The notes: generated by a model not told the origin, from the letters alone. Shown: positions 1-8,730, numbered from the stretch's first letter. The stretch: DNA of 64,000 nt from an uncultured Collinsella sp. (GCA_900541725.1 UQLB01000005.1:1-64000), one strand, 5' to 3'. A program made the numbers and translations.

Positions 1-31
1 TCTCGGAAGGCACGTGCAGACCTTTCGTCAT
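1..31 (-). CDS. arcA: second arginine deiminase copy, 5' end only
   Basis: The 31 bases at the left edge are identical to the first 31 bases of the complete arcA gene at 1879-3120. Read on the minus strand they encode MTKGLHVPSE, with the same AGGAGG ribosome-binding site in front. The gene runs off the window. Together with the shared leader this indicates a paralogous or duplicated arginine deiminase gene directly downstream of the aminotransferase. Only ten residues are visible, so the rest of the gene could be intact or broken. Confidence 0.8.
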   Translation of the reverse strand, partial: MTKGLHVPSE

Positions 32-51
32 GGCCTCCTACCTTTCTTTCG

Positions 52-179
52 GGCCCTTGTCAGGGCCGATTCGTTAGCGCCCCTCCGTGTGAGGCGTTAT
101 TGCTGACGACATATTTATATCCAAAATCAGCTCATACTTCCACCTTGCCCCTGAACGGTTTTTTATAGGGGGTGAACGG
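52..179 (-). promoter_or_regulatory. promoter and leader of the left-edge arcA copy
   Basis: This region aligns without gaps to the leader of the complete arcA gene. It holds a hairpin (GGCCCT/AGGGCC, 52-67) just upstream of the ribosome-binding site and a -10 like TATAAA on the minus strand (114-119), 83 bases from the start codon. The -35 region is poor. Two direct repeats TGAACGG on the plus strand at 152 and 173 are spaced exactly 21 bases, two helical turns. This arrangement suggests an activator-dependent promoter. Confidence 0.6.
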
Positions 180-517
180 CATACACATATACTTCACGCA
201 TGGCACACTTCATCTTAATAAAGCGTATTTACGTGCTTAAACGCGTTTTCAATCCTAAAATCAAATGGAACTTAACTTTGTTAAACCATCCTCAAATTGC
301 ATATTTCCAATAAAGCTATGAATAGAATTAGCGGTTCACACCGCGTCTCAACCATTTTCATTTTTATTCAGAAAAAAGTTTGTCCTATTCATTTCTGATA
401 AATAAATTACCGTTTACCAGACGCTTGATACCGTTCACCGGAAACTCAGTATAAGGCCCAGCGGATACCGCCTCGCTTTACGGCCCCATTTGTAACAACT
501 TGACTTCTCGGTATAGA
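180..517. other. AT-rich intergenic stretch with a further box pair
   Basis: No protein-coding gene is supported here. The stretch is AT-rich. It contains a third pair of boxes, ACCGTTTA at 409-416 and ACCGTTCA at 430-437, with the same 21-base spacing as in the arcA leaders but pointing toward the plus strand. TATAAG at 450-455 could be a -10 element. Transcription to the right from here would end at the hairpin at 518-555, giving a short RNA of roughly 90-100 bases. That transcript is an inference. Confidence 0.3.
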
Positions 518-555
518 AAAACGGACCCGATCCCCTAGGGAAACAGGTCCGTTTT
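518..555 (-). terminator. terminator after the aminotransferase
   Basis: A ten-base perfect stem (AAAACGGACC with GGTCCGTTTT) encloses an 18-base loop that contains a smaller palindrome around CCTAGG. On the minus strand the stem ends in a T-run, which fits a rho-independent terminator for the aminotransferase. It could also stop transcription coming from the left. Confidence 0.7.
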
Positions 556-604
556 CGATTATTGCCGGCCAATTTGAATACGGCCTTCGAAGGGAATCGT
601 GATC

Positions 605-1729
605 CTAGCGATCGAACTCCGCCAGTGCCTCGCCCAAAAGCCTCAGACCCTCGCGCAGAACGTCCTCGCTCGCGCAGTAGCCCAGGCGTGCGCCGCAGGG
701 AAGCTCAAAGCGGCTACCGGGAACCAACAGCACTCCCCTCTCGGCCAGCAGGCGCTTGCAGAACTCCTCGTCGTCCTCGGGAATATCAAGCTTGATAAAC
801 GAGGTAGACACGCCCTGCGGGGCCGTCCAGGAAACGCGATGCTGCGTATCAATCCAAGCCTGCGCGATATCGCGGTTTCCAAACACGATCTTGCGGTTGC
901 GCTCGAGGATCTTGTCCTTGTGCTTGAGCACATAGGTCGCCAGGGCGTCGTTGAACACGCCGCCGCAAATCATGGTGTAGTCGCGGTACGTGCGAATGCG
1001 GTTAGATACCTCTTCGTCTGCCACAACCCAGCCCACGCGGGCCGCAGGCGTCGAATAGGTCTTGGACACCGAGTTGGTGACGATGGCCTTCTCGTACACA
1101 TCGGCCATCGACAAAAAGTCCTCAGTGCTCTCAAGCGGCAGGTACACCTCGTCGCACAGCACATAGGCGCCAACCGAGCGGGCGATCTCGGCAATCTGGC
1201 CGAGCATATCAGCATCGAGCACCGTACCGATGGGGTTCGATGCGTTGTTAATGCAGATGAGCTTGGTGGTGGGGCGAACCAGATGCTTGAGTTTCTCGAT
1301 ATCGGGCTTCCAGCCGAGTTCCTCGCGAAGCTCCCAATACTCGACCTCGGCGCCGAGCGTACGCGGGATCTCATAGAGCGGCGCATAGGTAGGCCACTCG
1401 GCGATAACGTGGTCGCCGGGCTCGACTACAGCCATGATGGCGTTGAGATTGGCGCCCGTGCAGCCATTGGTCTGCAGGATGTGATCGGGATTGACCTCGC
1501 GACGATACAGCTTGGCAACCTCGGCCTTAAACTCCGGCGAACCCTCGATCCAGCCGTAGTTCATCTTCTCGCGGTCCAGGCGTTCATAGAACGTGGCGCC
1601 GTCCTGCTCGTCGAGCGCGCGCAGCTCGCCCATGGTGAGCGAGGAGATCGTCGACTGGGCGATATCCCACGTGGCGCTCTTCTCCCAAACGTTGAGCCAC
1701 TCTTCAACGCCGATTGTCTTGATATCCAT
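605..1729 (-). CDS. PLP-dependent aminotransferase, class I/II
   Basis: The product of 374 residues is a fold-type I pyridoxal-phosphate aminotransferase. Visible marks are the substrate-binding stretch NNASNPIGTV, the aspartate in YVLCDEVYLPL that contacts the cofactor ring, and the Schiff-base lysine in NSVSKTYSTP followed by RVGW. The start at 1729 is chosen because AAGGAG lies nine bases upstream; a longer frame to 1783 adds residues without a ribosome-binding site. It sits downstream of arcA and upstream of a second arcA copy, so a role in arginine/citrulline-derived amino-acid metabolism is plausible, but the substrate cannot be read from the sequence. Confidence 0.85.
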   Translation of the reverse strand: MDIKTIGVEEWLNVWEKSATWDIAQSTISSLTMGELRALDEQDGATFYERLDREKMNYGWIEGSPEFKAEVAKLYRREVNPDHILQTNGCTGANLNAIMAVVEPGDHVIAEWPTYAPLYEIPRTLGAEVEYWELREELGWKPDIEKLKHLVRPTTKLICINNASNPIGTVLDADMLGQIAEIARSVGAYVLCDEVYLPLESTEDFLSMADVYEKAIVTNSVSKTYSTPAARVGWVVADEEVSNRIRTYRDYTMICGGVFNDALATYVLKHKDKILERNRKIVFGNRDIAQAWIDTQHRVSWTAPQGVSTSFIKLDIPEDDEEFCKRLLAERGVLLVPGSRFELPCGARLGYCASEDVLREGLRLLGEALAEFDR

Positions 1730-1784
1730 GGCCAAGCTCCTTACAAAAGCAGTCATCCAATCGTGTTGACGTTCCTCATACAAG

Positions 1785-1818
1785 AATGGGGCGGTGCGAA
1801 AACCCGCACCGCCCCATT
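1785..1818 (-). terminator. hairpin between arcA and the aminotransferase
   Basis: A perfect 14-base stem (AATGGGGCGGTGCG and its complement) with a six-base loop follows arcA. The U-tract on the minus strand is weak, so termination may be partial, with some read-through into the aminotransferase. Confidence 0.6.
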
Positions 1819-1878
1819 GGGAGACATCTAATTGCAGCTAGATGTATGTATTAAGACCTGTACGGGTCCTTGAAGACC

Positions 1879-3120
1879 TTAGAGGTCCTCGCGCCAGAAG
1901 GGCATGCTCATGCAGCGCGGGCCGCCGCGGCCGCGGGAGAGCTCGGCGGAGGGCACGACGAGAAGGTCCAGGCCCTCCTTGTACAGCACGTCGTTGGTGA
2001 CGGTGTTGCGGGCGTAGACGCAGATCTTGCCGGGCTCGACGCACAGGGTGTTGGAGCCGTCGTTCCACTGCTCGCGGGAGGCCGCGATCGGGTCGCCGCC
2101 GCCGCAGGGGATCAGCTTGACCTGGTCGACGCCGGTGGCGTCCTCCAGGACGTGCTCGAGGGTGTCCTCGATCAGGCGGATGTTCACGTCGCCCGGGTTC
2201 TTGCCGGCGGTCAGCTCGTAGACGCGCAGGGTGCCCATGATGGCGGGGTGGATCGTGAACTTATCGACGTCGATCTGGGTGAAGACCGTGTCGAGGTGCA
2301 TGAAGGCGCGCGAGACCGGGATGTCGAAGGCCAGGATGCGCTCGACCTTGGAGTCGGAGTTCCAGAAGATGTTCTGGGCCATGACGTCGATAGCGGCGGC
2401 CTGGGTGCGCTGGGAGATGCCGACGGCGAGGGTCTTCTCGTTGATGTTCAGCACGTCGCCGCCCTCGGTGTGGAACTGGCAGTCGCGGCGGAAGTACAGG
2501 GAAACGTCCTTGTAGTCGGGGTGGTACTTGAAGACGTACTTGCCGTACAGGGTCTCGCGGTTGCGGGTGACCGAGTACATGCGGTTGAGGTTGACGCCCT
2601 CGCCGACGACCGCGAACGGGTCGCGGGTGAAGTAGAGGTTGGGCATCGGGTCGATGATCAGGTCGGACTCGGACTCGGAGTTGACCAGGGAGTCGAGGGT
2701 CGTGGACGCCGTGAGGGGCATGTCGATCTCGGCCTTGGTCATGCCGGCCATGGTCTTCTTGACGAACTCGAGGTTGTCCTCGATGGAGTCCAGCTTCTCG
2801 CGGACGATCTGCGGCATGTGCTGGCCGCGGATGCCGGCCTCGGCGATGTACTGGTCGGTGAACTCGGCGCGGGCGCCGGGGACCTGGTCGAACACCTCGG
2901 CGACGAGGTTCTCGAGGTAGAGGACCTCCACGCCCTGGTCCCTCAGGATCTGGGCGAAGGTGTCGTGCTCCTGCTGTGCGACCTCCAGGAACGGGACGTC
3001 GTCGAACAGGAGTCGCTCGAGCTCGTCGGGCGGCAGGTTGAGGAGCTCGTCGCCGGGACGGTGCAGGCAGACCTTCCTGAGCTTGCCGATCTCGGAAGGC
3101 ACGTGCAGACCTTTCGTCAT
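1879..3120 (-). CDS. arcA: arginine deiminase
   Basis: The 413-residue product hydrolyses L-arginine to citrulline and ammonia, the first step of the arginine deiminase pathway, in the cytoplasm. Guanidinium-binding and catalytic motifs are all present: FTRDPF near residue 169, FHTEGGDVL, HLDTVF with the catalytic histidine, and the nucleophilic cysteine in GGPRCMSMP at residue 403. Length is normal for the family. The start has a perfect AGGAGG. Codons are strongly G/C-ending, as in a highly expressed gene. The carbamoyltransferase and carbamate kinase partners are not in this window. Confidence 0.97.
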   Translation of the reverse strand: MTKGLHVPSEIGKLRKVCLHRPGDELLNLPPDELERLLFDDVPFLEVAQQEHDTFAQILRDQGVEVLYLENLVAEVFDQVPGARAEFTDQYIAEAGIRGQHMPQIVREKLDSIEDNLEFVKKTMAGMTKAEIDMPLTASTTLDSLVNSESESDLIIDPMPNLYFTRDPFAVVGEGVNLNRMYSVTRNRETLYGKYVFKYHPDYKDVSLYFRRDCQFHTEGGDVLNINEKTLAVGISQRTQAAAIDVMAQNIFWNSDSKVERILAFDIPVSRAFMHLDTVFTQIDVDKFTIHPAIMGTLRVYELTAGKNPGDVNIRLIEDTLEHVLEDATGVDQVKLIPCGGGDPIAASREQWNDGSNTLCVEPGKICVYARNTVTNDVLYKEGLDLLVVPSAELSRGRGGPRCMSMPFWREDL

Positions 3121-3140
3121 GGCCTCCTACCTTTCTTTCG

Positions 3141-3269
3141 GGCCTTACTGGCCGAATGTATCAGCGCCCCTCCGTATGGGACGCTGCTTGCTGACAGCTC
3201 TAGTTATATCCAAAAACCACCCGCAATTCCACCTCGCCCCCGAACGGTCAGCAAAGTGCGATGAACGGT
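3141..3269 (-). promoter_or_regulatory. arcA promoter and leader
   Basis: On the minus strand a -10 TATAAC lies at 3203-3208, with a poor -35 near 3226-3231. Two boxes, CGAACGGT at 3241 and TGAACGGT at 3262, are 21 bases apart and start 121 bases from the start codon. Distances match the left-edge arcA copy exactly. A GGCC/GGCC hairpin (3141-3153) sits just before the Shine-Dalgarno; in the other copy the stem sequence differs but pairing is kept. Confidence 0.6.
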
Positions 3270-3672
3270 ATATCGCATATGATTCCCCCATGATGCACTT
3301 CAGTTCTCTAAAGCAGGTTTTCAAAGGTAATCGTTCTTTTTTCTAAGGAATTGAGCAAGATTGCACAAATAATTTCATCTTTAGGAATTGCATAGCTAAA
3401 ACTGTTTTCTGCATATATATGTCGTCTGTCAATGATTCAATTTGGATTCGATTATATTCAGCTAGCAATCATTCTTATTCATACATCCTCACCAGTTGAG
3501 TATGGATATAGATTGTTTTCAAAACGAGTCGGGCAGTTAGTTGCAAGCCTTGACGGCGTAAGAAGTAGGTAAAGATACCGTTCGCACAATACGTCCGTGC
3601 CAGCGGTCGACTAAATTGAGACAATAGTGAAAAGTGTTAGGCTACCGTCCTCTGTGGGGACTGAACGGACAG
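3270..3672. other. divergent arcA/ppk intergenic region
   Basis: This AT-rich spacer separates arcA from ppk. One more ACCGTTCG box is seen at 3577-3584 without a 21-base partner, and TGAACGG recurs at 3662-3668 just before the ppk start. No gene or stable RNA is recognised in the rest. Confidence 0.4.
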
Positions 3673-6081
3673 ATGCATATGCCGAGCAAAATCGAAAAGA
3701 AGCAAGCCGCCGCAAAGCTGCGCAAACCGCCGCGCGACTTCTCGTACACGCAAAACCGAGAGCTTAGCTGGCTGCGCTTTGACAACCGCGTGCTTGACGA
3801 AGCCTTCGATGAGACCGTTCCGCTGTTCGAGCGTCTAAAGTTCGTGTCGATTTTCGAGTCCAACCTCGACGAGTTTCTCATGGTGCGCGTGGGCGGCCTG
3901 TCCGATCTGGCAGAGCTCAAAAAACAACCTGTCGACAACAAGAGCAATATGACCGCCTCTGAACAGGTCGATGCTGTCATGGCCGAAATGCCCGGGCTCC
4001 TTACCCGTTGGGAGTCCATCTTTAAGAGCATCGAGGGCAAGCTCGACACCTTGGGCGTTCACCGCGCCCGCATCGATTCGCTTACGCCCGAGGAGCGCAC
4101 CTTTGTAACCCGCTACTTCCAGGCCTACGTGTCGCCGGTCATCTCGCCGCTGGTCATCGATCCGCGCCACCCCTTCCCCAACCTGCGCAATGGCGCGCTC
4201 TATCTGGCCTGTGGTCTGGACGGCGCCACCGACGAGGAGAGCCTGCTGGGCCTTATCGAGATTCCCGCCTCGATGAACCGCGTGGTCGAGATCCCCTCGC
4301 CCACCGGCACCTACTCCTACATCTTGCTCGAGGACGTCATCCTCGCCTGCCTGGACAGCTGCTTTGGCTCCTATAAGCCGCTGGATCGTGCGCTGATCCG
4401 CGTCACCCGCAACGCCGACATCGATCCGGACGGCGAGGGCGTCGAAGAGGAAGAGGACTACCGCCAGCACATGAAGCGCATCCTCAAGAAGCGCCTGCGT
4501 CTGCAGCCGGTAGTGCTCGCGGTCTCGGGGTCGCTCGAGAAGGCAACGCTCAAGACCATCCGCAAGGCGCTCGAGCTTTCGCGCCGCTCTGTCTTTACCT
4601 GCGATATCCCGCTCGACCTGGGCTACGTCTTTGGCATTGAGGGCAAGATTCCCGAGCACCTGCGCAACGAGCTGCTCTTTACGCCGTTTAGGCCGCAGCC
4701 CAATCCCACCATCGACATGACCCGCTCCATCCGCGAGCAGGTGCTGCAGCACGACAAGCTGCTCTTTTATCCCTATGAGGCCATGAACCCGTTCTTGGAC
4801 CTGGTGCACGAGGCCGCCTATGACCCCGAGTGCATCTCGTTGCGCATCACGCTCTACCGCGTGGCCAAGCAGAGCCGTCTGTGCGAGTCGTTGATTGATG
4901 CCGCTGAGAACGGCAAAGAGGTCACGGTGCTCATGGAGCTCCGCGCGCGCTTTGACGAGCAGAACAACATCGAGTGGGCCGAGCGCTTGGAAGAGGCCGG
5001 CTGCACCGTCATCTACGGCTCCGAGGGCTTTAAGTGCCACTCCAAGATCTGCCAGCTCACCTATCGCGAGGGCATGGCGCTAACGCGCCTGACGCTGCTG
5101 GGCACCGGCAACTTTAACGAGAAGACGGCCAAACTCTACAGCGACTTTATGCTCATGACCGCCCACCCCGGCATCGGCGAGGACGCCAACCTGTTCTTCC
5201 GCAACCTGTCGCTGGGCAATCTGCGCGGCGATTACCGCTTCCTGGGTGTGGCGCCCGTAGGCCTCAAGCCGCTCATCATGCGCGGTCTGGATCGCGAGAT
5301 TCAGCGCGCTCTCGCTGGCGAGCCCGCCCGCGTGTTCTTTAAACTCAACTCGCTCACCGACCGCGAGGTCATCGACAAGATCGCCGAGGCATCGTGTGCC
5401 GGCGTGCGCGTAGACATGATCATCCGCGGCATCTCGTGCCTCAAGCCCGGTGTTCCGGGCAAGACCGAGAACGTGCATGTCCGCTCCATCGTCGGACGCT
5501 TTTTGGAGCACGCCCGTGTTTACGCTTTTGGCGTGGACTCGGACATGATTTACCTGAGCTCGGCAGACATGATGACACGCAACACCGAGCACCGCGTGGA
5601 GATCGCCTTCCCCGTGCTCGACCCCACCTGCCGCGCCCTGGTACACGAGTACATGGGCATGCAGCTGCGGGACAACGTGAAGGCCCGCAGCCTGACGAGC
5701 GACGGCACCTGGGTTCCCGTGAAGCGTGCAGAGGGTGAGAAACCCTTCAACTCGCAGGAAGCCCTGCTGGAGCGCGCCTATCGCAACGCCGAGGCCGCGC
5801 CCGAGCCCGTCATTGAGGCGAAACCTGCCCCCGAGCCCGAGCCGCAGCCGGTAGCACCCAAGGTCCAAGAGGTCCAGGCGACCGTCATTGAGCCCGAGCC
5901 TGCACCTGCGCCTCAGCCCGAGCCGCAGGCAGCTAAGCACGCGCCCGAGACGAGTGCCCATCGCAAGAAGCCCGCTGGCACGACCAAGGCCATCGAGCGT
6001 CATCGCCCCGGTCGTGTGCGCATGGGTCTGGGCCTAATCGGTCTAGGCCTTAAAACGCTCATTACCGGCAAGACCAAATAG
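3673..6081 (+). CDS. ppk: polyphosphate kinase 1 with long C-terminal tail
   Basis: Polyphosphate kinase reversibly transfers the terminal phosphate of ATP to polyphosphate. The N-terminal domain (YTQNRELSWLRF, FESNLDEFLMVRV) and both phospholipase-D-like halves are present. The autophosphorylated histidine is in FKCHSKICQL near residue 455 and the second conserved histidine is in EHARVYAF near residue 612. About 100 residues beyond the usual end, from about 704, form a Pro/Glu/Ala-rich segment, then a basic stretch and a short Leu/Gly-rich amphipathic end. The start is taken as ATG 3673 (3679 is also possible); a GTG at 3634 would add 13 unconserved residues. Confidence 0.95.
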   Translation: MHMPSKIEKKQAAAKLRKPPRDFSYTQNRELSWLRFDNRVLDEAFDETVPLFERLKFVSIFESNLDEFLMVRVGGLSDLAELKKQPVDNKSNMTASEQVDAVMAEMPGLLTRWESIFKSIEGKLDTLGVHRARIDSLTPEERTFVTRYFQAYVSPVISPLVIDPRHPFPNLRNGALYLACGLDGATDEESLLGLIEIPASMNRVVEIPSPTGTYSYILLEDVILACLDSCFGSYKPLDRALIRVTRNADIDPDGEGVEEEEDYRQHMKRILKKRLRLQPVVLAVSGSLEKATLKTIRKALELSRRSVFTCDIPLDLGYVFGIEGKIPEHLRNELLFTPFRPQPNPTIDMTRSIREQVLQHDKLLFYPYEAMNPFLDLVHEAAYDPECISLRITLYRVAKQSRLCESLIDAAENGKEVTVLMELRARFDEQNNIEWAERLEEAGCTVIYGSEGFKCHSKICQLTYREGMALTRLTLLGTGNFNEKTAKLYSDFMLMTAHPGIGEDANLFFRNLSLGNLRGDYRFLGVAPVGLKPLIMRGLDREIQRALAGEPARVFFKLNSLTDREVIDKIAEASCAGVRVDMIIRGISCLKPGVPGKTENVHVRSIVGRFLEHARVYAFGVDSDMIYLSSADMMTRNTEHRVEIAFPVLDPTCRALVHEYMGMQLRDNVKARSLTSDGTWVPVKRAEGEKPFNSQEALLERAYRNAEAAPEPVIEAKPAPEPEPQPVAPKVQEVQATVIEPEPAPAPQPEPQAAKHAPETSAHRKKPAGTTKAIERHRPGRVRMGLGLIGLGLKTLITGKTK

Positions 6082-6091
6082 GCGTTTGTAG

Positions 6092-6135
6092 AAGCGCCCC
6101 GCATTTGAGGAAAGCCTCGGATGCGGGGCGCTTTT
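6092..6135 (+). terminator. ppk terminator
   Basis: A 13-base perfect stem (AAGCGCCCCGCAT) carries a smaller GAGG/CCTC stem in its loop and is followed by a short T-rich run eleven bases after the ppk stop codon. Confidence 0.85.
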
Positions 6136-6181
6136 CCCTGCTACCATGGTGCGGACAACAACGCGAATGACAGGCAGGGAT

Positions 6182-7495
6182 ATGAAGCTCACCATAGAAT
6201 CGATGACGTACGGCGCCGACGGGCTGGCGCATGCCGACAACGGCAAGGCCGTCTTTGTGCAGGGCGCCGTGGCAGGCGACACCGTCGAGGCCGAGGTCGT
6301 ACAGAACGGCAAGTCGTTCATGCGCGCCCGCACCACCGAGATTCTGGAGCCAAGCCCCGATCGCATTCAGCCTCCCTGCCCCTTCGTGGGCATTTGCGGC
6401 GGCTGCTCGTGGGGCAATCTCTCACGCACGGCACAGCTCGCCGCCAAGGAGCAAAACCTGCGCTCCACGCTCGAGCGCATCGGCAAGTTCGCTCCTGAGC
6501 AGGTCGATGAGCTGATACAGCCCATCCGCCACACCAAGGACGACTGGGGCTACCGCAATAAAATCGAACTCGAACCGACCGTCGTCAACGGTCGCGTTCG
6601 CCTTGGCATGCACGGTGTCGACCCCAGCAAAATCGTGACCGTCGATTCGTGCCCGCTGTTCGATAAGCGCTTCCCGAAGGCGCTCAAATCGGTCGTCGGC
6701 GCACTCAACTATCTAAGCGGCAGCCATGACTTGGGGCTCGAACGCGTGGGCATTCGCGCATCGCGCCGCACCAAGGCACTCGAGGTCGCACTCTGGACGC
6801 CCACAGGCTCTTTTCCGCGCTCGCAGGTCTCCCGCGTGCTGGCGGACGCCGCTCATCCCACGAGCATCGTGCGCGTGATGAGCAAGGGCGAAAAGAAGGC
6901 CCGCCGTGTCTCCAAGGTCGAAATGCTCGCCGGAGAGGGCTCATGGACCGAGAATATCGCCGAGGGTCAGATGCGCTTGTCTGCCCCGTCTTTTTTCCAG
7001 GTCAACACCAAGGGTGCCGAGATTTTGATCGAGCTCGTCATGGAGGCGCTCGACCCACAAGAAGACGAGCTTGCCGTGGACCTGTACTGCGGCGCCGGAA
7101 CCTTTACCCTGCCGCTCGCCCGCCGCTGCGACTGTGTTGCCGCCGTCGAGGCCTACGGTCCGGCCGTGCGCGACCTGCGTCGCAACCTGGAGATCAACAA
7201 GCTCGACAACGTCGACGTCATCGGCGGCGATGCCGTGCGCGAGTTCCCCGACCAGGACGCCGATGTCCTGGTGGTCGATCCGCCACGCGCGGGCCTGGCG
7301 CCCGAGGCCATCGACCTCATCGCCAGCACGAGTGCCCGCGATGTCGCCTACGTGAGCTGCGACCCGGCCACCCTGGCGCGCGATCTCAAACGCTTTGTCG
7401 AAGAAGGCACCTTCTCCCCCGTAAAGATCACGCCAGTTGACCTATTCCCGCAAACCTTCCACTGCGAGACCGTCGTCCACCTTAGGCGCAACTAG
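6182..7495 (+). CDS. RlmD/TrmA-family uracil-C5 RNA methyltransferase
   Basis: The 437-residue product should methylate C5 of a uridine in 23S rRNA or tRNA using S-adenosylmethionine. An N-terminal TRAM domain (residues 1-60) is followed by the iron-sulfur cysteines in CPFVGICGGCSW, the SAM-binding segment DLYCGAGTFTLPLA, the DPPRAGL motif, and the catalytic cysteine in YVSCDPATLARDL. The start at 6182 has AGGCAGGG just upstream; the longer frame from 6146 lacks one. The target position cannot be decided from sequence alone. Confidence 0.9.
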   Translation: MKLTIESMTYGADGLAHADNGKAVFVQGAVAGDTVEAEVVQNGKSFMRARTTEILEPSPDRIQPPCPFVGICGGCSWGNLSRTAQLAAKEQNLRSTLERIGKFAPEQVDELIQPIRHTKDDWGYRNKIELEPTVVNGRVRLGMHGVDPSKIVTVDSCPLFDKRFPKALKSVVGALNYLSGSHDLGLERVGIRASRRTKALEVALWTPTGSFPRSQVSRVLADAAHPTSIVRVMSKGEKKARRVSKVEMLAGEGSWTENIAEGQMRLSAPSFFQVNTKGAEILIELVMEALDPQEDELAVDLYCGAGTFTLPLARRCDCVAAVEAYGPAVRDLRRNLEINKLDNVDVIGGDAVREFPDQDADVLVVDPPRAGLAPEAIDLIASTSARDVAYVSCDPATLARDLKRFVEEGTFSPVKITPVDLFPQTFHCETVVHLRRN

Positions 7496-7601
7496 CCACT
7501 TAATCATTGCTCAGAAAAATCATTGGGAAATCGAGCGTGGCAAGCGGAGGTCTTCGGGGTATAAGACGGCTAATCGTATGCCGCCTATGAAAGGAACCCT
7601 C

Positions 7602-8144
7602 ATGCCCAGCGTTGCCGTTCTCGCCGCCGATGGCTTTGAAACTATTGAATGCTTGACCATGGTCGATGTCATGCGTCGCGGCGGCGTGCGTGCCACGCTC
7701 GTCTCGATCATGCCCACGCGTGAGGTCGTAAGCTCGCTGCAGATCCCCGTGACCTGCGATGCGCTCTTTGATGAGATCGACTTTGACGAGTACGACTGCG
7801 TCGTGCTACCCGGCGGCCTACCCGGTGCCACCAACCTGCGCGCCGATCAGCGCGTCTGCGACGTGGTCTGCGAGTTCGCCGCGACCAAGCACGTCGCCGC
7901 CATCTGCGCCGCCCCGTTTATCCTGGGCGAGCTCGATCTGCTCGAGGGGCGCCACGCCACGTGCTTCCCTGGCTTTGAGAAAAGCTTCCCCGAAGGCACC
8001 TATACCGGCGAGAAGGTTACGCAAGACGGCAACATCATCACCGCCAGCGGCATGGCCCAGTCGCTCCCCTTTGCGCTTGAGCTGCTGCGCACGCTCGCCG
8101 GCGACAAGGCCGTCGAGAAGGTCGCCGAGGGCATTCAGCTATGA
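7602..8144 (+). CDS. DJ-1/PfpI family protein
   Basis: The 180-residue product has the DJ-1 superfamily fold: an early glutamate in DGFETIE and the nucleophile-elbow cysteine in AAICAAPFILGE. Members act as glyoxalases, deglycase-like enzymes or chaperones; DJ-1/YajL-type proteins of this size are cytoplasmic. The start at 7602 follows AAAGGAA at good spacing. The stop codon overlaps the start of maf by four bases (ATGA), so the two genes are translationally coupled. Confidence 0.88.
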   Translation: MPSVAVLAADGFETIECLTMVDVMRRGGVRATLVSIMPTREVVSSLQIPVTCDALFDEIDFDEYDCVVLPGGLPGATNLRADQRVCDVVCEFAATKHVAAICAAPFILGELDLLEGRHATCFPGFEKSFPEGTYTGEKVTQDGNIITASGMAQSLPFALELLRTLAGDKAVEKVAEGIQL

Positions 8145-8722
8145 TTTTGGCTTCGCAATCACCGCGCCGCATCGAGTTGATGCACGAGGCGGGCTATGAC
8201 ATTCGCATCATTCCTGCCGATATCGACGAAACGCCGTTTGATGGCGAGGCCCCGCTTACGCTCGTTGAACGCTTAGCACGCGCAAAAGCCGCCGCCGTTG
8301 CCACCGAGCATGCCGAGCCCAATGAGCTGACGGTCGCGGCCGACACCATCGTCACCTTTGACGGCAAGATTCTGGGCAAGCCGGCAACCGAGGACGAGGC
8401 GCGCACCATGCTCCGTGAGCTTTCGGGCCGCACGCACCAGGTCGCAACCGGCGTCTGCATCGTTAAAGCAGGCGATACGGCTGCCCCGCATGCCGCCGAG
8501 AGCCTGTCCTTTGTCGATGTGACCGACGTAACGTTCTACGAGCTCACCGACGAGCAGATCGAGCACTACGTCGCCTCGGGTGAGCCCATGGACAAGGCCG
8601 GCGCCTACGGCATTCAGGGCACAGGAGGACGCATGCTCGTGCACGATATTTCGGGCGACTTCTATAACGTGGTGGGCCTACCCATCGCCCGCGTCGCGCG
8701 CGCGATTCAAAAACTCTCGTAA
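8141..8722 (+). CDS. maf: Maf-type nucleoside triphosphate pyrophosphatase
   Basis: The 193-residue product belongs to the Maf/HAM1-like house-cleaning pyrophosphatases, which hydrolyse non-canonical or modified NTPs and have been linked to septum formation. Family marks are ASQSPRRIELM at the N terminus, VAADTIVTFDGKILGKP, and the C-terminal DKAGAYGIQGTGG. It begins inside the end of the DJ-1 gene and forms a two-gene unit with it. Confidence 0.94.
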   Translation: MILASQSPRRIELMHEAGYDIRIIPADIDETPFDGEAPLTLVERLARAKAAAVATEHAEPNELTVAADTIVTFDGKILGKPATEDEARTMLRELSGRTHQVATGVCIVKAGDTAAPHAAESLSFVDVTDVTFYELTDEQIEHYVASGEPMDKAGAYGIQGTGGRMLVHDISGDFYNVVGLPIARVARAIQKLS

Positions 8723-8730
8723 TTGCATCT

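Noticed and set aside
599..1831. Long plus-strand frames opposite the aminotransferase and arcA (for example 599-1831 and 1870-3264)
   Set aside because: They mirror the codon structure of the minus-strand genes, which carry clear enzyme motifs and ribosome-binding sites.
3835..5040. Long minus-strand frame inside ppk
   Set aside because: Shadow of the ppk reading frame; no motif or ribosome-binding site.
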